DNA of 64,000 bases from JACKDX01 sp964640175. Lineage in GTDB: Bacteria > Myxococcota_A > Polyangia > Polyangiales > GCA-016699535. Where the stretch lies: assembly GCA_964640175.1 (NCBI GenBank), contig CAZXFW010000002.1, positions 1 to 64,000 on the forward strand, in the 5' to 3' direction. Shown piece after piece: positions 52,156 to 61,098 of the stretch (positions are counted from its first letter, which is position 1; each line of letters opens with the position of its first letter). The position numbers were made by a program, and so were the translations under genes. The notes under the pieces were generated by a model, which was not told where the DNA came from, made no database searches, and was given only the letters and a program-made list of their open reading frames with translations.

Positions 52156-54863
52156 GGCAGAGCGCTCTCTTTTAAGAGAGACACGAGTGATGGGCCGTGC
52201 GTAATCGGGAGACGAATGCGAAAGATGCACCCGCCACCTTCACGGGGCAATGCTGTGATGCTACCATTATGCTGTCCAATAATCGCTCGACAGATCGCCA
52301 AGCCGAGACCTGAACCTGCAGTGGAGGTTTCCGCACGGCCACGATAAAACTTTTCAAAAACGCGTTCGCTTTCATCCCTATCTAAGCCCGGTCCTCTATC
52401 GCTAACATCAATAACTATTGAATCACCCGACACCTCGGCACTAATCTCAATAGGCGACTGTTCAGGTGTATGTTTCGCGATATTTCCAAGTAGATTAATA
52501 AACACCAGTTCAAATAAAATTGGATCAACAGAAAGCAAAGGCAGACTTGGCTCAAGCCTGATGCTGACGTCACGCTTGAGAAGCTGTGAATTAACTCTCC
52601 CAAGCGCTGATCCGATCACCTCTTCCAGAGGTATCCAATCGCGCTTGAGCGCTGCCGATCCCGATTCCAACCGCGTCATGTAAAGCAGGTTGGTAACCAA
52701 CTGCTCCAAGCGTTCTGCTTCTTCACAGATTGTTTCAACAAGATCGGAACGCGTGTCCGAATCCAAACGCAAATTACGAAGCGACGTTGCAGCGCCCGTA
52801 ATCACAGCTAGCGGTGTGCGTAAATCGTGAGATACCGTAGACAAAAGCGAGCTTCGAATTTCCTCTGTTTTGGCACGAATCGCCGACAGACGCGCCTCAC
52901 TCGCTAAACGAATGCGTTCGAACGCAAACGCCGCAAATCGCACAAAAGTATCCAAAAACTCACGTTGCTCAAGACTCAAAGCTGTCCCTCCACGCGGTTT
53001 CAGGACCAAAACTCCTAGCACATTCCCGGCAACCTCAAGCGGCAAGCAAAGAATTTTCGAGGCTGGCAGCGTGTCTGTGCCCAGGCCAGCCAAAGCATGA
53101 TGATCAAAACTCCATTGCGCCACGCTTAGCTCTTTATCCGACAGCTCCGAGCCTACAGGGTATTGCGCCGTAATCTTAAGTGTCGCAGACTCAATGCGAC
53201 GCACGACAAACGCTGTAGATTCAAACATGTTTGCCGCATGGCTTGCCGTAACCTCTGCAGCGGCAGCAAAGCTCTGCAAGGCAGTCAGTTCGCGGCTAAA
53301 AGCATAGAGCACACTAGTGCGCGCTTCGCGTTCGGAGGCATATTGTTCTTGGCGACGAATGCGTCCGGTAAGTTCACTCAACAAAAGGCCCGAGCCAAAC
53401 ATCATTGCAAAGGTTAAAAAGTAGCGTGTGTCTTTAACCGCCAACGTAAACGCTGGCGGAACAAAGAAAAAATCGTATGCCAAAATACCCAAGACTGCCG
53501 TGGCAATTGACGGACCTCGCCCAAAACGCATGGCAATTAGCATCACCGCAATCAAATAGAGCACGTCCAGATCTGGCAGAGCGATGAACGAGCGCAATGC
53601 CCCTGCCACAAGCGTGGTCAGCGCTGTGATGCCAAACGCAAAACCATAGGCCGCCCAACCTGCGCGATTCGTCTCGACAAGAGCTCGAGTCGTTTCGGTC
53701 TCGTCACCGCGCTCGCCTGTGATCACGTGCACGTCCATGTCGCCGCTGCCTCGAACAAGCGCATCCAATAGCGAGCCGCGCAGCAGGTCCCGAAGACGCG
53801 AGTGCGTTGATTTTCCTACGACAATGCGCGTAACATTCTGTTTACGCGCGTAATCTAAAATGGCATCCGCGACATACACTGCGCTCAAGCGTTGCACGCG
53901 TGCCCCGAGTGACTCAGCCAAGCGCAAGTGCGATTCCAAACGCGACCTGTCAGCGTCACTTAGCGAACCTGTGGATAGGGACTCCGCATACACTGCAATC
54001 CACGAGGCATGAAGACTGCTTGCCATACGGTACGTCGAACGCAAGAGGCGCGCCGAGCTCGGTGCAGGCCCTACACATACCAAAATACGCTCCCTTGCCG
54101 GCCATGTACTGGCCACGCCATATTGCTCGCGATACTCCAGCACATCATCGTCGACGTGTTGCGCTGTCCTGCGCAGCGCAAGTTCACGCAGCGCAAGCAA
54201 GTTGCCCCTGCGAAAAAAATGCTGCGTGGCCTGCGCAGCTTGATCTGCCACATAGACTTTACCTTCATTTAAGCGAATCAGGAGCTCATCGGGCGTGATA
54301 TCCACGAGCTCAACTGTATCCGCTTGGTCCAACACCGAGTCCGGCACGGTTTCGCGTACTTTAATGCATGTAATTTGCGCAACAACATCATTGAGACTCT
54401 CAACGTGTTGCACATTTAGCGTTGTGTAAACATCAACACCCGCTTCCAGCAGATCCATCGCATCCTGCCAACGTTTCGCGTGGCGTGACCCCGGCACATT
54501 GCTGTGCGCAAGCTCATCAAGCAAAAGCACCTGTGGATTACGCGCCAATGCCGCATCCAGATCAAACTCCTTGAGCTCGTGTCCGCGATAGTTCACTGCC
54601 CGGCGCGGCAATATCTCAAACTCCTCCAGCAGTTTTTCAGTCTCGCTGCGCTTATGTGTCTCAACTACACCTACTACTACGTCACACTGCTGCTCAAAGC
54701 GCAGTGCGCGCGCGGCTTGCAGCATGCGGTACGTTTTACCAACACCCGGCGCAAATCCAAAAAAGATCTTAAGCTTACCCTTACGCCTGCTTACGTCCTC
54801 GCTATGCGCACGTTTGAGCAGCGCCTCGGGATCGGGCCTATCTCGTGGAGTTTGCGTAGACAT
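52152..54863 (-). CDS. kdpD: Osmosensitive K+ sensor histidine kinase KdpD
   Basis: 903 residues, the full-length form. N-terminal KdpD domain with Walker A GFAPGVGKT and LLLDELAHSNVPGSRHAKRWQDAMDLL; a USP domain (about 250-375); four membrane helices (DUF4118, about 400-500); a GAF-like region (about 515-650); HisKA with STVSHDLRTPLAVITGA; and the HATPase N, G1, G2 boxes (VFINLLGNIAKHTP, DRGPGLD, GSGLGLAICRAI). Its start overlaps the 3' end of kdpC by 26 bases. Senses low K+ or osmotic stress and phosphorylates KdpE. Confidence 0.96.
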   Translation of the reverse strand: MSTQTPRDRPDPEALLKRAHSEDVSRRKGKLKIFFGFAPGVGKTYRMLQAARALRFEQQCDVVVGVVETHKRSETEKLLEEFEILPRRAVNYRGHELKEFDLDAALARNPQVLLLDELAHSNVPGSRHAKRWQDAMDLLEAGVDVYTTLNVQHVESLNDVVAQITCIKVRETVPDSVLDQADTVELVDITPDELLIRLNEGKVYVADQAAQATQHFFRRGNLLALRELALRRTAQHVDDDVLEYREQYGVASTWPARERILVCVGPAPSSARLLRSTYRMASSLHASWIAVYAESLSTGSLSDADRSRLESHLRLAESLGARVQRLSAVYVADAILDYARKQNVTRIVVGKSTHSRLRDLLRGSLLDALVRGSGDMDVHVITGERGDETETTRALVETNRAGWAAYGFAFGITALTTLVAGALRSFIALPDLDVLYLIAVMLIAMRFGRGPSIATAVLGILAYDFFFVPPAFTLAVKDTRYFLTFAMMFGSGLLLSELTGRIRRQEQYASEREARTSVLYAFSRELTALQSFAAAAEVTASHAANMFESTAFVVRRIESATLKITAQYPVGSELSDKELSVAQWSFDHHALAGLGTDTLPASKILCLPLEVAGNVLGVLVLKPRGGTALSLEQREFLDTFVRFAAFAFERIRLASEARLSAIRAKTEEIRSSLLSTVSHDLRTPLAVITGAATSLRNLRLDSDTRSDLVETICEEAERLEQLVTNLLYMTRLESGSAALKRDWIPLEEVIGSALGRVNSQLLKRDVSIRLEPSLPLLSVDPILFELVFINLLGNIAKHTPEQSPIEISAEVSGDSIVIDVSDRGPGLDRDESERVFEKFYRGRAETSTAGSGLGLAICRAIIGQHNGSITALPREGGGCIFRIRLPITHGPSLVSLLKESALP

Positions 54864-55422
54864 CGAGCGCTCGATTTAGAGATAGCACGTTCACTCTTGA
54901 CTCTCCAAGCAGACCCCATGTAGGTCTTTCAATATGCGAATTGATGAGCGCTCGAAGCTGTGCCTCAGAAATCCTACGAGAGCGCGCTACACGAGGTAGC
55001 TGATAATAGGCCGCCGCAGGTGTGATATGCGGGTCTAACCCACTTGCCGATGCAGTAACCAAATCGATAGGAACGGGTGCTTGATTGCTAGGGTCTGCTT
55101 CATGCAATGCTTGAATGCGTGTGATTACCGCCGTTTTCAACGCGGGATTGGAGGAACCCTGATTAGAGCCAGATGATGCACTAGCATTGTAAGAATGCGG
55201 AGCTGTCACAGAAGGCCGACTCCAAAAGTACCCTTGGCTCTGAAATGGTTGTCCGATCCAATGTGAGCCCACGACTTTGCCCTGCTGAACGATCAGGCTT
55301 CCATTCGCTTGCGATGGGAAGACAAGCTGTGCGATCCCCGTGATGAGCAATGGGTACACAATACCCGAAAGCACGCTAAAGCTTGCCAGAAGCATCATCG
55401 CAGGTCGTAGTAATGCTCGCAT
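54838..55422 (-). CDS. kdpC: K+-transporting ATPase subunit C
   Basis: 194 residues with one N-terminal membrane helix (MMLLASFSVLSGIVYPLLITG) and a periplasmic/cytosolic domain bearing GSHWIGQPF, YFWSRPS, GLDPHITPAAAYYQLPRVA and the closing NVLSLNRALD, all family features. Stabilises the KdpFABC complex. Gap to kdpB 12 bases; overlaps kdpD by 26 bases. Confidence 0.95.
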   Translation of the reverse strand: MRALLRPAMMLLASFSVLSGIVYPLLITGIAQLVFPSQANGSLIVQQGKVVGSHWIGQPFQSQGYFWSRPSVTAPHSYNASASSGSNQGSSNPALKTAVITRIQALHEADPSNQAPVPIDLVTASASGLDPHITPAAAYYQLPRVARSRRISEAQLRALINSHIERPTWGLLGESRVNVLSLNRALDVYANSTR

Positions 55423-55434
55423 AATGATCGCTCC

Positions 55435-57516
55435 TTACGCCACACCTATCGCAGTGAGTAAGACGTCGATAAGCTTGATAAACGGAAATGGAAGCACCAC
55501 ACCCCCTAAACCGTACACCCACAGATTACGACTCAAAAGCTGAGCAGCGGGTGCAGGTCGATAGGCAATGCCGCGCAACGCCAAGGGAATCAATGCCACG
55601 ATGATCAACGCGTTAAAAATCACCGCCGAGAGTATCGCAGTAGTTGGTGAATGCAAACGCATAAGATTGAGTGCGCCAAGCGCGGGGTATGTTGCGGCAA
55701 AGGCGGCCGGAATGATCGCAAAGTACTTTGCTACATCATTGGCAATACTGAATGTGGTAAGTGCACCGCGTGTCATCAACATTTGCTTGCCAATCTCTAC
55801 CACATGCACCAATTTCGTCGGGTTAGAATCAAGATCAATCATGTTACCGGCTTCTTTGGCTGCCTGAGTACCGGTGTTCATCGCAACCGCCACGTCTGCT
55901 TGAGCAAGCGCCGGCGCATCATTGGTGCCATCGCCCGTCATCGCTACCAAATGGCCTTTGGCTTGGTAGTTGCGAATCATGGCAAGTTTTGCTTCAGGCG
56001 TTGCTTCTGCCAAAAAATCATCCACGCCAGCTTCGGCTGCGATCGCTGCCGCTGTGAGCGGATTGTCGCCGGTAATCATGATTGTCTTGATGCCCATACG
56101 CCGCATTTGCGAAAAGCGCTCCCGAATGCCGCCTTTGACAATGTCCTTGAGCTGTACCACGCCAAGAACGCGAACGCCGTCGGCCACCACAAGCGGCGTT
56201 GCACCTTGCTTGGCGATTTCGTCTACAGCGCGACGCACTTCGTCGGGCATCGAACCACCGGCTTCATTAACAAAACGGCTGACGGCATCTGCCGCGCCTT
56301 TGCGAATACGCCGTCCGCCGTGATCGACACCGCTCATGCGCGATTGTGCGGTAAACGGCACAAACGTAGCACTCATCGGTTCAAGTTCGCGCTCACGCAG
56401 CGAAAATTTCTGCTTAGCAAGCACCACGATGCTGCGCCCCTCGGGCGTTTCATCCGCCAACGATGCCAGCTGCGCAGCGTCTGCCAACTCTTTTTCTTGC
56501 ACACCAGGTGAAGGCAAAAATGCCGTAGCCTGACGATTTCCAAGCGTGATCGTTCCCGTCTTATCGAGTAGAAGGATGTCAACATCACCCGCCGCTTCGA
56601 CTGCGCGGCCCGAAGTCGCAATGACATTGGCTTGAATCATGCGGTCCATGCCTGCGATACCAATCGCCGAGAGCAAGCCGCCGATGGTTGTTGGAATCAG
56701 GCACACAAGCAGTGCCACTAACACTGTGATGCTGATGGGGAGGCCCTGCCCTGTGCTTTTTACCGCGTATGTTGAATACGGCAAAAGCGTCACCGTCACC
56801 AGCAAGAAAATGATACTAAGTGCTGCAAGCAAAATGTCGAGCGCAATCTCATTCGGTGTCTTTTTGCGCTTTGCCCCTTCGACCATCGCGATCATGCGAT
56901 CCAAAAATGTATTGCCGGCCTTTGCAGTAATGCGCACGATCAACCAATCGGACAGCACGCGCGTTCCGCCCGTTACCGCACTGCGATCACCACCGCTCTC
57001 GCGAATCACAGGAGCACTTTCGCCCGTAATGGCGCTTTCATCCACCGAGGCCATGCCTTCCACGATTTCACCATCGCCGGGAATCAAGCCGCCGCTTTCC
57101 ACCAGCACAAAATCTCCCGGCTGGAGCATAGACGAGGTGACACTTTCGAATGCCGCATTGCGCTTGGCTTCGCGCAAACGCTTGGCCATGACATCCTTGC
57201 GTGCCTTGCGTAATGTGTCGGCTTGAGCTTTGCCGCGACCTTCGGCCATGGCTTCGGCGAAATTGGCAAATAGCACCGTAAACCATAGCCACACCGAAAT
57301 CGACAAAATAAAAAGTGGCGGCGCCTCGGGTTGCTCAGCGAACAACGCGTGTACAAAAAGAAGCGTAGTGAGCGCACTGCCTACCTCAACGACAAACATC
57401 ACCGGGTTGCGCAGCATACGGAGCGGATTGAGCTTTAGGACAGCGTCCTTTGCTGCGCGCTGCAGCATGTGACCTTCGAACAAAGGACGCGACGTCGTTA
57501 AGGAATTAGCCTGCAT
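55435..57516 (-). CDS. kdpB: K+-transporting P-type ATPase subunit B
   Basis: 693-residue P-type ATPase, catalytic subunit of KdpFABC. TGES actuator motif (164-167), phosphorylation site DKTGT with Asp318, KGAADA nucleotide-binding stretch, TGDNPLTA, and MTGDGTNDAPALAQADV hinge motif. Its start overlaps the kdpA stop by 11 bases. Standard length. Confidence 0.97.
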   Translation of the reverse strand: MQANSLTTSRPLFEGHMLQRAAKDAVLKLNPLRMLRNPVMFVVEVGSALTTLLFVHALFAEQPEAPPLFILSISVWLWFTVLFANFAEAMAEGRGKAQADTLRKARKDVMAKRLREAKRNAAFESVTSSMLQPGDFVLVESGGLIPGDGEIVEGMASVDESAITGESAPVIRESGGDRSAVTGGTRVLSDWLIVRITAKAGNTFLDRMIAMVEGAKRKKTPNEIALDILLAALSIIFLLVTVTLLPYSTYAVKSTGQGLPISITVLVALLVCLIPTTIGGLLSAIGIAGMDRMIQANVIATSGRAVEAAGDVDILLLDKTGTITLGNRQATAFLPSPGVQEKELADAAQLASLADETPEGRSIVVLAKQKFSLRERELEPMSATFVPFTAQSRMSGVDHGGRRIRKGAADAVSRFVNEAGGSMPDEVRRAVDEIAKQGATPLVVADGVRVLGVVQLKDIVKGGIRERFSQMRRMGIKTIMITGDNPLTAAAIAAEAGVDDFLAEATPEAKLAMIRNYQAKGHLVAMTGDGTNDAPALAQADVAVAMNTGTQAAKEAGNMIDLDSNPTKLVHVVEIGKQMLMTRGALTTFSIANDVAKYFAIIPAAFAATYPALGALNLMRLHSPTTAILSAVIFNALIIVALIPLALRGIAYRPAPAAQLLSRNLWVYGLGGVVLPFPFIKLIDVLLTAIGVA

Positions 57517-59251
57517 ACAATGCCAAATGTTCGGCGATTGGCCCCAGTGCCAATGCCGGGAAAAAGGTTAGTGCGCCCACAAGAACAATTGTGCCCACAA
57601 GCAAGCCGATAAACAGCGGCGTGTGAGTGGCTAAGGTGCCTTGGCTGACTGGAATGGACTTCTTTCGCGCGAGCGAGCCAGCCAGCGCTAGGACAGGGAC
57701 AATCACCCAATACCGCCCGATCAGCATGCACACGCCGTGCGCAGTAGTGTAAAACATGCCGCTTACCGTGATGCCACCAAACGCAGAACCATTGTTGTTC
57801 GCCGTGGACGAAAATGAGTACAGTATCTCGCTAAAGCCGTGCGCGCCTGGATTACCTAGCGTCGATGTGCCCGCCGGAATCATACATGCAAGCGCAGTTC
57901 CGAGCAGTACCGCAGCTGCCGGGATCAAAATCACCAGCGAGGCCATCTTCATTTCGAATGCCTCGATTTTTTTGCCGAGATACTCAGGCGTCCGGCCAAC
58001 CATCAGCCCCGCGATGAACACCGCAATAATCGCGTAGATCAACATGCCGTATAGCCCCGAGCCCACTCCACCAAATACAATTTCTCCAAGTTGCATCAAC
58101 CACATCGGAAAAAGTCCCCCGAGCGGCGTGAAACTGTCGTGCATGGCGTTAACCGACCCATTGGAGGCTGCCGTCGTGGCAGTCGCCCACAGAGCGCTAT
58201 TGGTGATGCCAAAGCGCGTTTCTTTGCCTTCCATGTTGCCACCGGCTTGCAAAAGCGAGGCGTGATCGTCGACCCCCAGGCCGCTGAACCACGGCGTGCC
58301 GCTCTGCTCTGCGCAGGTCACTACAATAATGAGAGGAACAAACAACACCAGCATCGCCACAAGCAGTGCGCGTCCTTGACGTCGATCCTTAATCATCGAC
58401 CCCAAAGTGAAACAAAGTGCCGCTGGAATCAAAAGAATTGCCAGCATTTCCAATAAATTAGTGAACGGAGTGGGGTTCTCAAATGGATGCGCCGAGTTGA
58501 CGTTAAAAAAACCGCCCCCGTTTGTTCCAAGTTGCTTAATAGCGATTTGTGATGCGGCCGGTCCAAGCGCAATCACTTGATCGAGCACGCGTTTGCCGTC
58601 AGCATCGCTTACAATATCCATAAATCGAGCTTGCGCGTACGGCGCAAACGTTTGCACCACACCCTGCGATACCAAAAGGAGTGCCATCACCACAGACAGC
58701 GGCAGCAGGACATAAATCGTGCTCTTGGTGAGATCCACCCAAAAATTACCAATGCCATGCGCATCGCGCTGCGTAAACCCGCGAATCACCGCAATCAACA
58801 CCGCAATTCCTGTTGCGGCAGATACGAAATTCTGCACCCCGAGCGCGAGCATCTGTGTGAGATAGCTAAGCGTGGTTTCACCGCCGTATGCTTGCCAGTT
58901 CGTGTTGGTTGCAAAGCTCACTGCGGTATTGAACGACACTTCCGGATTGACGGCAGGCAACGCGGCCGGGTTGAGTGGCAAGACGGCTTGCAATCTCTGT
59001 AACGCGTACACCGCCACAAGCCCAAATAGGTTAAACAGCAGCACTGCTGCTGTATATTGCTTCCAAGGCATGTCTTGCTCTTGCTGCACTCCACACATGC
59101 GATACAGCCATCGCTCGAGCGGACCGAACACACGTTGCGAAAACATGGCCTGGCCAGTAAACACGCGCGCCATATATGCACCCAACGGCACTGCCAACCC
59201 AAGTAGCAGCGCAAGAAACAGAACGATCTGAGCCATGGCATGCGAGGTCAT
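57506..59251 (-). CDS. kdpA: K+-transporting ATPase subunit A
   Basis: 581-residue channel-like, K+-binding subunit with about ten membrane segments. Selectivity filter loops such as NTNWQAYGGE, GTNGGGFFNVNSAHPFENPT and the later AHGFSEILYSFSSTANNNGSAF are recognisable. Starts with overlap of the kdpF stop (ATGA). Confidence 0.96.
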   Translation of the reverse strand: MTSHAMAQIVLFLALLLGLAVPLGAYMARVFTGQAMFSQRVFGPLERWLYRMCGVQQEQDMPWKQYTAAVLLFNLFGLVAVYALQRLQAVLPLNPAALPAVNPEVSFNTAVSFATNTNWQAYGGETTLSYLTQMLALGVQNFVSAATGIAVLIAVIRGFTQRDAHGIGNFWVDLTKSTIYVLLPLSVVMALLLVSQGVVQTFAPYAQARFMDIVSDADGKRVLDQVIALGPAASQIAIKQLGTNGGGFFNVNSAHPFENPTPFTNLLEMLAILLIPAALCFTLGSMIKDRRQGRALLVAMLVLFVPLIIVVTCAEQSGTPWFSGLGVDDHASLLQAGGNMEGKETRFGITNSALWATATTAASNGSVNAMHDSFTPLGGLFPMWLMQLGEIVFGGVGSGLYGMLIYAIIAVFIAGLMVGRTPEYLGKKIEAFEMKMASLVILIPAAAVLLGTALACMIPAGTSTLGNPGAHGFSEILYSFSSTANNNGSAFGGITVSGMFYTTAHGVCMLIGRYWVIVPVLALAGSLARKKSIPVSQGTLATHTPLFIGLLVGTIVLVGALTFFPALALGPIAEHLALYAG

Positions 59252-59340
59252 GAAAACTTCTCCGGGTACAAAAGCGCGACTACTAGATATCCCAACACCG
59301 CTATTGCGATGATGCCACTACCTGCCGTCAACCAATCCAT
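59248..59340 (-). CDS. kdpF: KdpF small subunit
   Basis: 30-residue membrane peptide too short to be found by length filters: a short N-terminus (MDWLTAGSG), one hydrophobic helix and the typical ending ALLYPEKFS. Its stop overlaps the kdpA start (ATGA), as in most kdp operons. KdpF stabilises the KdpFABC complex at the lipid interface. Confidence 0.9.
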   Translation of the reverse strand: MDWLTAGSGIIAIAVLGYLVVALLYPEKFS

Positions 59341-59344
59341 CTGC

Positions 59345-59425
59345 TCAAACCCTCTCGCACAACAAAACTAGCCCCCATGTCAGCACGCCAAAGCCGAGCA
59401 CTATACACATCAACACAGCATCCAT
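59345..59425 (-). CDS. Tiny membrane ORF at the head of the kdp operon
   Basis: 26-residue ORF (starts MDAVLMCIVLGFGVLT, ends LLCERV), one hydrophobic helix and a charged Cys-Glu-Arg-Val end. It lies 4 bases before kdpF. I recall similar short ORFs ending in C-(D/E)-R-(L/V) in front of kdpF or kdpA in other genomes, unverified. It has no good ribosome-binding site, though the predicted start of transcription falls on or next to its ATG, so leaderless translation is possible. Confidence 0.5.
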   Translation of the reverse strand: MDAVLMCIVLGFGVLTWGLVLLCERV

Positions 59426-59431
59426 AGCCTC

Positions 59432-59467
59432 ACTATACGCAGGGCTGTATCAAGAAGTTATCAAGAA
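59432..59467 (-). promoter_or_regulatory. kdp promoter with tandem repeat, probable KdpE site
   Basis: On the minus strand TTCTTGATA is repeated at 59467-59459 and 59456-59448 (11-base spacing), the layout used by OmpR-family dimers. A -10-like TATAGT lies at 59437-59432; no good -35 is visible, as expected for an activator-dependent promoter overlapped by the repeats. Confidence 0.5.
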
Positions 59468-59498
59468 ATGCACACGATTAATACAACACGCTTTAGAG

Positions 59499-60731
59499 CT
59501 AAAACCAAGCCGCCATGCCGAGGGTGAGCGTGTCTTGGGAGTCGGCGTTCGGTACGTAGGGAGCGTTGATGCCGTCGCCTGTGACGTTGCCATCAAAGTA
59601 CAGCGAGCCTTCGGCTTGATCGTGGCGGCATTCCAAACGAAACGACACTTGTTCGTGTGGTCTGTAGTCCAACGTAAGCGTTCCAGAGGACACCCAGCTG
59701 ACCGGCCAAAACATTGGCGAGGCTGTGCCCTGCGCATTGCCGGCCTTATGTTCATAAAAAACATCACCGCGTACGACAACAAAAAGTGGCGTAAGTAATT
59801 GTACCCGCGCGTAGAGCGCGCTTGCAATCCAGCTGCTCGTGCCAAAATTGTTGGGCTCAAAGCCGGCGTTTGCGTGCAGCAAGAGCGATAGCCTCGGTGC
59901 CACATGCCAAGTTGCATGCGCATCCAATAGGTGCCGCCAGGGATCGCCCTCCGGAGCGGATTCCGCACGCTCCACACCACCGAAGTACAAAAAACTGAGC
60001 GCAAGCAATTCTGAGTGTGTGTAAGTAAGTTGCGCTGATAAGGATTTTTCGGCGTTATTGTCGACAACTGAGTTCCAGCCATTGTAGCCCGCAAGCGCTA
60101 CCGTCCATTTCTTGCTGAGCGGATAGGCAGCTCGCACGCCTGTGTGATAAAAGGGTAACCCGAAAAACAAATTCGAGCGTGACCAGTTCCAATTGTCGCG
60201 CACCGCCATGCCTTCTGGACCAATCGGCGATAAAAACACGCCCGCTGTCACGAGCAAACCTCGACCCACATCAAAGCGATAGCCGCCATAGGCCTGCTGG
60301 ACGTATTTCCATAGCTCACTGTTAGAAGCGTTAGCACCCGCCGCACCAGGCAAAGCCGGCTCTGCGCCGTAATAAGTCGCCGGCGTATGGCCAACCTGCA
60401 GCGTTAGCCGACCAATGATGTTCTGGTAATCCCATTGCACACCGAGCGCTACATTCGCCAACGTAAATGTATTGTGGCGGTTGTCAAAACCGCGAAAATT
60501 AGTAATGCCGTTATCGGGATTGTTGAAATTCCATTGATAGAACCCCTCGACATACCCTTCGAAAGTCAATGGCTCGGACTTTGCTTTTTTGTCCTCAAGC
60601 TCGGCCGCATTGGAAGCCAACAATTGCTCCGTCGACTCCGTTTGAGGTTCTTGAGCCACTGCTGCCCCTACCCCAATCACCGTAAACAACAAAATCAGTA
60701 CTGCTCGAAGTATTGCTAACGAGTGCTTCAC
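59499..60731 (-). CDS. Outer-membrane beta-barrel porin (BBP2/OmpL-like)
   Basis: 410 residues, GTG start, signal peptide (ILRAVLILLFTVIGVGAAVAQEP). After a short helical/acidic stretch the chain alternates in beta-strand fashion (FEGYVEGFYQWNF, NTFTLANVALGVQW, YFGGVERAE) and ends in Trp-Phe, consistent with an outer-membrane barrel of the BBP2/DUF1597 type. Position directly ahead of kdpFABC suggests an outer-membrane path for ions, though its selectivity cannot be read. Confidence 0.8.
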   Translation of the reverse strand: MKHSLAILRAVLILLFTVIGVGAAVAQEPQTESTEQLLASNAAELEDKKAKSEPLTFEGYVEGFYQWNFNNPDNGITNFRGFDNRHNTFTLANVALGVQWDYQNIIGRLTLQVGHTPATYYGAEPALPGAAGANASNSELWKYVQQAYGGYRFDVGRGLLVTAGVFLSPIGPEGMAVRDNWNWSRSNLFFGLPFYHTGVRAAYPLSKKWTVALAGYNGWNSVVDNNAEKSLSAQLTYTHSELLALSFLYFGGVERAESAPEGDPWRHLLDAHATWHVAPRLSLLLHANAGFEPNNFGTSSWIASALYARVQLLTPLFVVVRGDVFYEHKAGNAQGTASPMFWPVSWVSSGTLTLDYRPHEQVSFRLECRHDQAEGSLYFDGNVTGDGINAPYVPNADSQDTLTLGMAAWF

Positions 60732-60752
60732 TATCCTACTGGATACTGCTGG

Positions 60753-60917
60753 CTAAGCCCCAAGGTCAATGATCACCACACCGCGGTCGTTGTCGTCTTC
60801 GATGGTTTTGGGCGCAGCCGGAGGAGGAAGAGGCAGTTCAAGCACCTGTTCACGCGGCTTACCGCGTTCTTGCTCCTCACGCTGTCGGATTTGCTCTATG
60901 ATGAATGGGGGAAGCAT
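60753..60917 (-). CDS. Small conserved-looking protein (MLPPFIIEQI)
   Basis: 54 residues from the ATG at 60917. N-terminal helix with charged face (MLPPFIIEQIRQREEQERGK), a Pro-rich linker (LPLPPPAAPK) and a C-terminal VVIIDL. I recall short proteins of the same pattern in myxobacteria, not verified here. Function unknown. Shares a promoter with the porin gene, 21 bases downstream. Confidence 0.65.
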   Translation of the reverse strand: MLPPFIIEQIRQREEQERGKPREQVLELPLPPPAAPKTIEDDNDRGVVIIDLGA

Positions 60918-60985
60918 GGTCAGGTGCCTTTCGTTCAATAGTACGGTGATGTCCTATCCCTAGCAAAACCTCGCTTTTTCATTTA

Positions 60986-61013
60986 ATTATAGTACAGCTT
61001 CCCCCGATGCCAA
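60986..61013 (-). promoter_or_regulatory. Strong sigma-70-type promoter
   Basis: Minus strand TTGGCA (61013-61008), a 16-base spacer and a perfect TATAAT (60991-60986). Start of transcription would lie near 60979, a leader of about 60 bases to the small gene, and could serve the porin and perhaps basal kdp expression. Confidence 0.6.
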
Positions 61014-61098
61014 GACCTTGACCTATTTTTAGCATAACCCATTGATATTACTTTGGTTTTTTGGAACGTAGTTTTTACACTAACAACATAATCTTACT

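Noticed and set aside
59450..60094. Minus-strand frame overlapping the porin gene
   Set aside because: It lies wholly in another frame of the porin, which has a clear signal peptide and beta-strand pattern.
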